A stretch of DNA of 21,502 bases from Pseudomonadota bacterium (GTDB taxonomy: Bacteria > Pseudomonadota > Gammaproteobacteria > Burkholderiales > Burkholderiaceae): assembly GCA_963205525.1 (NCBI GenBank), contig CAUJJP010000032.1, positions 1 through 21,502 of the forward strand. Reading direction: 5' to 3'. The notes beneath the pieces were generated by a model. It worked only from the letters and a program-made list of their open reading frames with translations, had not been told where the DNA came from and ran no database searches. Below are positions 8,153-14,207 of this stretch, one piece after another. Each line of letters starts with the position of its first letter. Positions within the stretch are counted from its first letter, which is position 1. The translations under genes were made by a program, and so were the position numbers.

Positions 8153-9516
8153 GCCTTGCTCCTTTGTGCGCCGCTGGCCTGGGCCTGATGGATGTGGGAG
8201 CTCGCGGTCGGCGCGTCGCCGCCGCGCTGCTGCAGCGATTCGAAGAACGCGTCGACCCGGTTCTTGATCTGGGCGTCCGACCAGTAGCGCGGGTCGATGA
8301 GGTCGGACTCAACGTACAGGCTGGGGATGTTCAGGCGCTGGGTCAGGTAGTTGCGCGTGTCGGCCATGCCCGAGGAGACGAAGCGGCAGCTCTTGATACC
8401 GTGGAACACGACGCCGTCGACGTCGTAGTCGCGGATCTGCTGCTCCAGCCGCTCGTGCGAGAAGAACTGGTTGGACAGGCCGCGCTGCGCCGCCATGGCC
8501 GAGATCTCGGCCAGGCTCTCCAGCGGACGCGAGGTGTCGTACACCATTTCGCCGGCGTCCATGCCGCCGGCGGCGAAGGTGAGGTAGTCCGAGTAGGCGA
8601 ACACGCCGCCCCAGGTCTCGAACAGCTCGACCAGCCGGCGCATGGAGACGTAGCAGGGCGTGCCCGAGAACAGGAGGCGGAACTTCTCCTGCGCCACCCT
8701 GCCCTCGCCGCGCGCGACCTTGGCGCGCAGGTGCTCCTCCAGCTGGCGCATGTACTCCACGCCCTCCTCGGTGCCGCGGTAGACGTTCATGATGCCGATG
8801 TAGGTCAGGCCGTCGAGCATCGCGTTGTAGGGCGCCGGCGAAGCCCGGTTCAAGGCCATCACGTTGTTCCAGTGATAGACCATCTTGTTCACGCGCTCCT
8901 GCACCACGGCCAGGCGGTCGGGGTCGAAGCGCTTGCCGGTGATCGTCTCGCAGCGCGAGATGAGGTCGCGGAACTGCGCCTCCACCCACTGCGAATCGGC
9001 CATGTGCTGGGCGTCGCCCGGGCGCACCTGCCAGTTGGCGGCGCGCTGGCCCGGCAGGTCCAGGGTGAAGGTCGGGGTCTTGAGCATGCGCTCCCAGATC
9101 TCGCCCCACTTGATGAACGTGCTGCACATGTTCGAGGTGATGGCGATGTCCGCGTGCGGGATGGTGCCCGACGGGTGCTTCTGGTTGCGCAGGATGAGGC
9201 CGACGTCGGCCTTCACGTAGGAGCACACGTCGGGCGAGTAGCCGTAGTCCTCGGACTCGCGCAGGTACTCCTCGGACACCTTCTTCACGCCGGTCTGCAG
9301 CGAGTTGATCTCCGGGAACACGAGCTGGAAGTCGAAGCAGCGCAGGATCTCGATCGCGTTGCCCATCACGAAGACGTTGGCGACCTTCTGGTCGCGCGCC
9401 CTGGCCTGCTCGAGGTCGGCGTACCAGGCCTTCATCAGGCGCTGGCCTTCTTGCAGCGGCTTGAACTCGTCGGCCGGCGTGGACGCCGGGCTGCGGTCGG
9501 TGGTGGCTGTGGTCAT
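8149..9516 (-). CDS. bzdO: class I benzoyl-CoA reductase catalytic subunit O (BcrB-like)
   Basis: One of two catalytic subunits that bind benzoyl-CoA and iron-sulfur clusters and carry out two-electron ring reduction to a cyclohexadiene-carbonyl-CoA. The 455-residue product belongs to the BcrB/BcrC/HgdB family (2-hydroxyacyl-CoA dehydratase D-component fold). Likely cluster cysteines are C98 in SPDVCSYVKAD, C131 in TSNMCSTFIKWGE and C377 in GIKSCRFVSSGMAD. I chose the ATG at 9516, which has GGAG about 8 nt upstream and lies 13 nt after the N-subunit stop. An in-frame start at 9543 would overlap that gene and add nine Pro-rich residues. Length is close to BzdO (about 450). The C terminus (residues 434-455) is a polar Ala/Ser/Gln tail. 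The exact acyl-CoA substrate (benzoyl- or methylbenzoyl-CoA) cannot be read from sequence. Confidence 0.9.
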   Translation of the reverse strand: MTTATTDRSPASTPADEFKPLQEGQRLMKAWYADLEQARARDQKVANVFVMGNAIEILRCFDFQLVFPEINSLQTGVKKVSEEYLRESEDYGYSPDVCSYVKADVGLILRNQKHPSGTIPHADIAITSNMCSTFIKWGEIWERMLKTPTFTLDLPGQRAANWQVRPGDAQHMADSQWVEAQFRDLISRCETITGKRFDPDRLAVVQERVNKMVYHWNNVMALNRASPAPYNAMLDGLTYIGIMNVYRGTEEGVEYMRQLEEHLRAKVARGEGRVAQEKFRLLFSGTPCYVSMRRLVELFETWGGVFAYSDYLTFAAGGMDAGEMVYDTSRPLESLAEISAMAAQRGLSNQFFSHERLEQQIRDYDVDGVVFHGIKSCRFVSSGMADTRNYLTQRLNIPSLYVESDLIDPRYWSDAQIKNRVDAFFESLQQRGGDAPTASSHIHQAQASGAQRSKA

Positions 9517-9529
9517 GGTCGGGCTCCGG

Positions 9530-10705
9530 TCAGGCGGTGGCAAAGAGCAGCGATTCGGCGAAGGTCTCGAGCTGCATCGCCATCTGTTCGAACGAGGTCA
9601 TCTTCTCCTCGAACTCGAGCACGAGGTAGGTCACACCCACCTCGTCGAGGTGCTTGGACCAGGCGACCTGCTCGTCCAGGCCCGGCTCGCAGAACTTGGC
9701 CGCGGTGACGATCGCCGCCTCGGCCTTGCTGCCGGTGATCATGTCCATCAGGTAGCCTTCCTTGGTCTTGCGCTCGTCGTGCTGCACCGGGCTGGCAGCC
9801 GAGCGGTCGACGAAGCTCTCGGCCAGCGCCCACACCGGGTCGCCGCTGCCCGGCACGTCCTCGGTGATCCAGCGCATGCCGATCAGCAGGTCGTCGTCGA
9901 CGACGTAGCAGTTGTCGTCCATGGCCTCCAGCATCTCCAGCGGCGGCTGCTCGCAGAAGCCGCCGACGAACACCACGCGCGGCTTGTCCTGCGCCTGGTT
10001 CTTGCGCGCGCGCACGCCGGCCAGTGCCGTCGCCAGCAGCTCGTTGTGCGCCTCCACCGGAATCCGGGCCCGCGCACGCAGCAGCAGGTAGGACTCGGTG
10101 CAGCTGAGCTTCCAGGGCTCGTCGCGGCGGATCGCGTACATCTCGCGCAGCAGCGCGCGGTTGCGGTTGTAGGCCGCGATGCTGGCGCGCAGGCGCTCGT
10201 CGCTGGCCTGCTGGCCGGACTTGCGCTCGAGCTCGCCGCGCAGGCGCTGGTACTCCGACGCCACGTAGCGGATCGCGCCCGGCGAGTTGGGGTTCTGCGG
10301 CAGGTACAGGATCTGGCCGAGCTGCTCCGGGAAGTTGCGCGACCAGATCCCCGCCAGGTGCTTGGCGGCATCGCAGATCGGGTGCGTGACCAGGCCCTTG
10401 AGCGTCTGCAGCGAGCCGTTGAGCCCCATCTCGGAGGTGGAGCGGCAGATCGAGCAGATGAAGGAGCCCATGTGGGCGTCGGCGTGCTTGAGCTCGAGCT
10501 TGTTGCCGCCGCCGATCACCGCCACCGGCAGCAGGCCGGCGGCGTGCGCCAGCTCCTCCGGGAAGTAGACCGGGAAGTGGCCCAGCGTGCCGCTGAAGCC
10601 GGCCGGCAGCGCGGCGTCGGCGGGGACCGCAGACTGCCTGAGGTTGTTGCAGTACTCGAGGATTTCCTCGAGTTCGGCCTCGCGGCCCGGGGCTTCGGTG
10701 TCCAT
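9530..10705 (-). CDS. bzdN: class I benzoyl-CoA reductase catalytic subunit N (BcrC-like)
   Basis: First gene of the reductase operon and partner of subunit O in the catalytic half. The 391-residue protein shows the family's cysteine pattern: SFICSICRSTSEMG (C84/C87), THPICDAAKHLAG (C111) and AAKFCEPGLDEQ (C339). Other conserved blocks are GFCEQPPLEML, DDDLLIGMRW and, near the end, LEFEEKMTSFEQMAMQLETF. I chose the ATG at 10705 because CAGGAGA lies about 6 nt upstream and the protein starts there like its relatives (about 380 residues); the longer frame to 11053 runs through the regulatory region. The gene is preceded by an inverted repeat (10731-10752) and an FNR-like box (10790-10803), so control by a repressor and by anaerobiosis is plausible. 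No ferredoxin, CoA ligase, hydratase or dehydrogenase of the pathway is in the window. Confidence 0.9.
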   Translation of the reverse strand: MDTEAPGREAELEEILEYCNNLRQSAVPADAALPAGFSGTLGHFPVYFPEELAHAAGLLPVAVIGGGNKLELKHADAHMGSFICSICRSTSEMGLNGSLQTLKGLVTHPICDAAKHLAGIWSRNFPEQLGQILYLPQNPNSPGAIRYVASEYQRLRGELERKSGQQASDERLRASIAAYNRNRALLREMYAIRRDEPWKLSCTESYLLLRARARIPVEAHNELLATALAGVRARKNQAQDKPRVVFVGGFCEQPPLEMLEAMDDNCYVVDDDLLIGMRWITEDVPGSGDPVWALAESFVDRSAASPVQHDERKTKEGYLMDMITGSKAEAAIVTAAKFCEPGLDEQVAWSKHLDEVGVTYLVLEFEEKMTSFEQMAMQLETFAESLLFATA

Positions 10706-10730
10706 GCCATCTCCTGTGACCAGTTGATTT

Positions 10731-10752
10731 TGGTATTCTAGTACCAGAATAC
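10731..10752. promoter_or_regulatory. probable operator, two nested inverted repeats
   Basis: GTATTCT (10733-10739) and AGAATAC (10746-10752) form a perfect 7-bp inverted repeat with a 6-bp spacer. Overlapping it, TGGTA (10731-10735) and TACCA (10742-10746) form a second one. It is the only AT-rich patch in the region and lies 26-48 nt upstream of the bzdN start. A TAGAAT (10740-10735, minus) inside it could be the -10 element, so a bound repressor would block the promoter. The regulator is not in the window. Confidence 0.7.
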
Positions 10753-10789
10753 GTTTGTGGGCCGTCGATCGGACTTGACCGGCGCCGAT

Positions 10790-10803
10790 CTGATCTGGAT
10801 CAA
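10790..10803. promoter_or_regulatory. FNR/AcpR-type binding site candidate
   Basis: CTGAT-CTGG-ATCAA matches the FNR consensus TTGAT-N4-ATCAA at 9 of 10 defined positions. Its centre is about 91 nt upstream of the bzdN start codon and about 69 nt upstream of a start site implied by the TAGAAT in the operator. In Azoarcus sp. CIB the FNR-like AcpR activates the bzd promoter under anoxia, so this placement is functionally sensible. Confidence 0.6.
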
Positions 10804-11090
10804 ACTCCGGGCCCCTCGCGCGGCGGCGGGCCGGTCTCGCGCCCCCGAATCTCCGGGGCGGCACCGTCGTCGACCGACCCCGGCCGCCACATTGACAGCA
10901 GGGTCTACGCAGATCGCTGCAGATCAGCGCCAAACGGACCCGCCGCCCCGTTTCGGTGCGGCGGCACCCACTCGCCACCCCCAGACGAGGCAGGCGGCCA
11001 TCGACGCTCAAGGTGACTCTGCCAGCGCCGATGTCACTTCGGGCGCCAAACACGGCACGTCCGCTTCACCCTGCTTTACTGGAGAGTCGC

Positions 11091-11561
11091 ATGAACACCA
11101 CCCGCCGCCTGCTCACCGGGCTCACCCTCGCCACCTTGCTCGCCGGCGGCCACGCCTGGGCTCAGGATCGTGGCTCCAAGGACGAGGCCAAGGCGCTCGC
11201 CGAAGCCGCCGCCGAACACGTCAAGAAGGTCGGTGCCGACGCCGCCTTCAAGGACTTCACCAGCGACAAGGCCAACTGGACGAAGAAGGACTTGTATGTG
11301 CTGGCCACCAGCTTCAGCGGCAACACCCTGGCGCACGGCGGCAACGCCAAGCTGGTCGGCAAGGGCATGCTGGAGGTGAAGGACGCCAATGGCGTGGCCT
11401 TCGTCGCCAAGATGATCGAGACCGCCAAGTCGCCCGCCGGCAAGGGCTGGGTCGACTACGACTGGCCGCACCCGCAGACCAAGAAGATCGAGGGCAAGTC
11501 GACCTACGTCATCAAGCTGCCCAGCGGCGACGCCTTCGTCGGCGTCGGCATCTACCGCTGA
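11091..11561 (+). CDS. secreted single-Cache-domain protein
   Basis: A 156-residue periplasmic protein with a signal peptide (residues 1-24, RR then a Leu/Ala-rich core and an Ala-Trp-Ala cleavage site). One small Cache domain (sCache_2 type) follows. The family features are [16 protein letters not shown] (77-92), the [15 protein letters not shown] helix, the WVDYDWPHP turn (120-128) and [20 protein letters not shown] at the end. Cache domains bind small organic ligands, often carboxylates, but the ligand here cannot be predicted. There is no transmembrane or signalling part, so the protein must act with a partner. A chemoreceptor gene starts 76 nt downstream on the same strand. GGAGAG lies 6 nt before the ATG. 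It is divergent from the benzoyl-CoA reductase operon. Confidence 0.88.
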   Translation: MNTTRRLLTGLTLATLLAGGHAWAQDRGSKDEAKALAEAAAEHVKKVGADAAFKDFTSDKANWTKKDLYVLATSFSGNTLAHGGNAKLVGKGMLEVKDANGVAFVAKMIETAKSPAGKGWVDYDWPHPQTKKIEGKSTYVIKLPSGDAFVGVGIYR

Positions 11562-11568
11562 GCCCCAG

Positions 11569-11594
11569 CGCGCCGCCGCCTGCACGGCGGCGCG
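11569..11594 (+). terminator. hairpin between the Cache gene and the MCP gene
   Basis: A perfect 10-bp stem, CGCGCCGCCG and CGGCGGCGCG, with a 6-nt loop lies 7 nt after the Cache-gene stop. No T-run follows, so it may be a 3' stabilising or partial attenuating structure that sets different levels for the two genes rather than a full terminator. Confidence 0.5.
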
Positions 11595-11637
11595 GCCTGC
11601 GCACGTCCCCTCACCCACAGCCTGCGGCATACACACC

Positions 11638-13200
11638 ATGCGTCAACTCCTGCGCAACGCGCCGATCGCGGTCAAGGTCTCGCTGGCCCCCGCCTTCGCC
11701 ATCGTCTGCCTGTCCATCGTCGCCCTCGTGGCCTGGATGTCCAACCGCTCGCTGAGCAGCGACCTGGGCGAAGTCGGCGGCCGCGGCGTGGCGCGCATCG
11801 TGAACGCCGAGGCCTTGTCGGCCGGGCTGACCGAGCTGCACCAGGGCCTGTACCAGAGCCTGGCCTGGGAGGCCGTGGGGCAGCGCGCGGAGATGATCCA
11901 GGCGCACGACCAGGCGCTCAACGCCGAGCTGGACCGCTTTGCCAAGGCCGCCGAGACCGCCAGCCAGCGCCCCGAGCTCGAGCCCGGGCAGCGCCAGGCG
12001 CTGGCCGAGTTTGCCGCCGGCTACGCCAACTACCGCAAGGTGGCGCTGGACACGCTGGACATCAAGTCCGCCGGGGTCGCCACCGCCGCCAGCTACGTGG
12101 TGTCGCTGGACGGCCAGTACAAGAAGAGCCAGCAGCAGATCAAGGCCTTCGTCGAGCGCGAGCTGCAGGCGAGCGCGGGCGCGGTGCGCGACGCCGAGGC
12201 GCGCGCGGCGCGCGACGCCACGCTGATCGCCTCCACCACCGCGATCGCGCTCGCCTGCGCGGCGCTCATGGCCTGGCTGTTCACGCGCGCCATCGCCAGC
12301 CCGCTCGGTGAGGCGGCGCAGCGCGCCGACGCCCTGGCGCAGGGCGACCTCAGCAGCGAGGCGCTCAGCGCCTCCCGCGACGCGACCGGGCGCGTGCTCA
12401 CGGCGCTGCACCAGGTCTCGCTGAACCTGGGCCAGATCGTGACCGGCATCCGCCACACGGCGCAGGAGATCAGCAACGCCTCGGGCGAGATCGCCACCGG
12501 CAACGCCGACCTCTCGGCGCGCACCGAGGGCACGGCCGCCGCCTTGCAGCAGGCCGCGGCATCGCTCGAGGAGCTTTCCACCACCTTGCGCGCGAGTGCG
12601 GACAACGCGCGCAGCGCGCACGCGATGGCGCAGGAAGCGTCCACCGTGGCGCGCGAAGGCGGCAACGCGGTGGCCGAGGTGGTGCACACCATGGACGCGA
12701 TCAACGCGCAGGCGAAGAAGATCGGCGACATCATCGGCACCATCGACGCGATCGCCTTCCAGACCAACATCCTGGCCCTGAACGCCGCGGTCGAGGCGGC
12801 GCGTGCGGGCGAGCAGGGGCGCGGCTTCAACGTCGTCGCCAGCGAGGTGCGCACGCTGGCGCAGCGCAGCAGCGAGGCGGCGCGCGAGATCCGATCGCTG
12901 ATCGGCTCCTCGGTGACGCAGATCGAGGGCGGCGTGGACAAGGTGCGCAACGCCGGCCAGACCATGGACCGCATCGTCGACGCCATCGGCCGCGTGGCGC
13001 ACACGGTGGAGGACATCTCGCGCGCCAGCGCCGAACAGGCCAGCGGCATCGCCCAGGTCAACCAGACCGTGGCCGAAATGGACCGCTCGACACAGCAGAA
13101 CGCGGCCATGGTCGAGCAGGCCAGCGCCGCCACCGAGTCGCTGCGCAGCCAGGCGCAGCAGCTGGTGCAGATGCTCGGGCGCTTCCGCACCGCGGCCTGA
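11638..13200 (+). CDS. methyl-accepting chemotaxis protein
   Basis: A 520-residue transmembrane chemoreceptor signalling to CheA/CheW. TM1 spans about residues 12-34. A periplasmic, mostly helical ligand domain of the four-helix-bundle type spans about 35-195, and TM2 about 196-216. A HAMP linker follows at about 217-270, then a long cytoplasmic coiled coil whose conserved tip reads [20 protein letters not shown] from residue 374. Glu/Gln/Ala-rich stretches around 295-320 and 480-505 are candidate methylation regions. There is no C-terminal pentapeptide tether. No Shine-Dalgarno sequence is visible before the ATG. Its own ligand domain differs from the Cache protein encoded upstream, so the pair may sense through a binding-protein arrangement or may simply be neighbours. 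Three 13-bp repeats begin at its stop codon. Confidence 0.96.
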   Translation: MRQLLRNAPIAVKVSLAPAFAIVCLSIVALVAWMSNRSLSSDLGEVGGRGVARIVNAEALSAGLTELHQGLYQSLAWEAVGQRAEMIQAHDQALNAELDRFAKAAETASQRPELEPGQRQALAEFAAGYANYRKVALDTLDIKSAGVATAASYVVSLDGQYKKSQQQIKAFVERELQASAGAVRDAEARAARDATLIASTTAIALACAALMAWLFTRAIASPLGEAAQRADALAQGDLSSEALSASRDATGRVLTALHQVSLNLGQIVTGIRHTAQEISNASGEIATGNADLSARTEGTAAALQQAAASLEELSTTLRASADNARSAHAMAQEASTVAREGGNAVAEVVHTMDAINAQAKKIGDIIGTIDAIAFQTNILALNAAVEAARAGEQGRGFNVVASEVRTLAQRSSEAAREIRSLIGSSVTQIEGGVDKVRNAGQTMDRIVDAIGRVAHTVEDISRASAEQASGIAQVNQTVAEMDRSTQQNAAMVEQASAATESLRSQAQQLVQMLGRFRTAA

Positions 13201-13236
13201 CCCAGGGGACTGACCCAAGGGCCTGGCCCAACGGCC
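13198..13236 (+). repeat. 13-bp imperfect tandem repeat starting at the MCP stop codon
   Basis: Three consecutive 13-nt units start with the stop codon itself: TGACCCAGGGGAC, TGACCCAAGGGCC and TGGCCCAACGGCC. A 7-bp stem (13222-13228 with 13233-13239, 4-nt loop) overlaps the last unit. The rest of the 102-bp spacer to the convergent TauE-like gene shows nothing further. Confidence 0.8.
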
Positions 13237-13302
13237 AGGTGCAGCGGCCCGGACCGCGCGCGGCGCGGACGCCGTGGCGCATGGCGGCGGCTGCGGCAAA
13301 AC

Positions 13303-14025
13303 TCAGGCGCTGCGGCAGACCCAGGGCAGCCAGTCCTGCCAGGCATGCGCCGCCGGCAGCCAGGGCCCGAGCGCGGTCACGAGCGCGCTCGCCAGCAGCA
13401 CCCAGCCGGCCGCCCGGCGCGCCACCGGCTGGGCGCCGAAGCGGGCGATGCGCTGTCCGCCCAGGCCGGCGAGCAGCATCGTCGGCAGCGTGCCCAGGCC
13501 GAAGGCGGCCATGGTGGCCGCGCCGGCCAGGGCGTCGCCCTGCAGCACCGCAATCAGCAGCACGGTGTAGACGAAACCGCAGGGCATCCAGCCCCAGACC
13601 ATGCCGAAGGCGAGCGCCCGCGGCAGGCTCGCCACCGGCAGCAGGCGCCGGCCCAGCGGCGCCAGGTGGCGCCAAAGACGCTGCCCCAGCCCGTTGCCGC
13701 GCTCGCGCACATGGCCGAGGACGACCAGCGCCGCCAGCAGCAAGGCCAGCGCCGAGACCCCGCGCAGGGCGCGGCGCACGGCATCGAGGTCCAACCAGCC
13801 GACCAGGGCGGCGAGCGCCCCGCCCAGCAGCAGCCCGGCCAAGGCATAGGAGGCGACGCGGCCGAGCTGGTAGCCCAGCACGAGCAGCGGGCGCACGCGA
13901 CCGTCCGCCGCGCGCGCGCTGGCCAGGCCCAGCGCGGCCGAGATGCCGCCGCACATGAGCAGGCAGTGGCCGCTCGCCGCCAGGCCCAGCAGCAGGGCGG
14001 CCAGCAGGGTCAGCGGCGCGCTCAC
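13303..14025 (-). CDS. TauE/SafE (DsbD_2-like) membrane protein of the cbb3 cluster
   Basis: A 240-residue polytopic inner-membrane protein of the 'sulfite exporter TauE/SafE' group that commonly ends cbb3 oxidase assembly clusters. About six hydrophobic segments are visible. Two conserved cysteine motifs lie in membrane segments: GHCLLMCGG at 19-27 (H20, C21, M24, C25) and WGWMPCGFVYT at 145-154 (M147, C149). These resemble the transmembrane redox/metal centre of DsbD/CcdA-like proteins. A role in copper handling or thiol reduction during oxidase assembly fits position and motifs; true sulfite export is unlikely. It starts with GTG, overlapping the ccoS stop as GTGA. It is the last gene of the cluster and converges on the MCP gene. 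Confidence 0.85.
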   Translation of the reverse strand: MSAPLTLLAALLLGLAASGHCLLMCGGISAALGLASARAADGRVRPLLVLGYQLGRVASYALAGLLLGGALAALVGWLDLDAVRRALRGVSALALLLAALVVLGHVRERGNGLGQRLWRHLAPLGRRLLPVASLPRALAFGMVWGWMPCGFVYTVLLIAVLQGDALAGAATMAAFGLGTLPTMLLAGLGGQRIARFGAQPVARRAAGWVLLASALVTALGPWLPAAHAWQDWLPWVCRSA

Positions 14026-14207
14026 GGATCGCCTTGCGCGGCGCGGCCGGGCAGCCCGGGATCGGCCGGCGGCGGGTCCAGCAGCGGCAGGATGGCCGGC
14101 GTCTGCAGGTCCTCGAACTGGTCGTGCTCCACGGCCCAGAAGAAGGCCAGGCCGGCACCCAGCAGCACCAGCAGGGTGACCGGGATGAGGACGACGAGGA
14201 TGCTCAT
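14022..14207 (-). CDS. ccoS: cbb3-type cytochrome oxidase assembly protein CcoS
   Basis: A 61-residue single-span membrane protein. Residues 3-24 form one hydrophobic helix, followed by the family signature FFWAVEHDQFEDLQTPA (22-38) and a proline-rich tail. CcoS is needed for cofactor (heme b and Cu) insertion into the CcoN subunit in species where it has been studied. Length is within the usual 50-70 residues. It is hidden at the 3' end of a much longer open frame that is a shadow of ccoI; the real start at 14207 overlaps the ccoI stop as ATGA, and its own stop overlaps the next start as GTGA. Translation is therefore probably coupled on both sides. Confidence 0.93.
   Translation of the reverse strand: MSILVVLIPVTLLVLLGAGLAFFWAVEHDQFEDLQTPAILPLLDPPPADPGLPGRAAQGDP

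Larger units (their letters stand above)
10706..11090. other. 385-bp divergent regulatory spacer
   Basis: No gene is supported between the reductase operon and the Cache-domain gene. The half near bzdN holds an inverted repeat and an FNR-like box, listed separately. The half near the Cache gene is GC-rich, with a TTGACA at 10892-10897 that could be a -35 element but has no good -10 at the right distance. A short direct repeat GCAGATC (around 10908-10926) and a weak stem (10840-10847 with 10853-10860) are also present. Confidence 0.6.

Noticed and set aside
9517..9543. Longer start for the reductase O subunit
   Set aside because: It would overlap the N-subunit stop and adds only Pro-rich residues; the ATG at 9516 has GGAG at good spacing.
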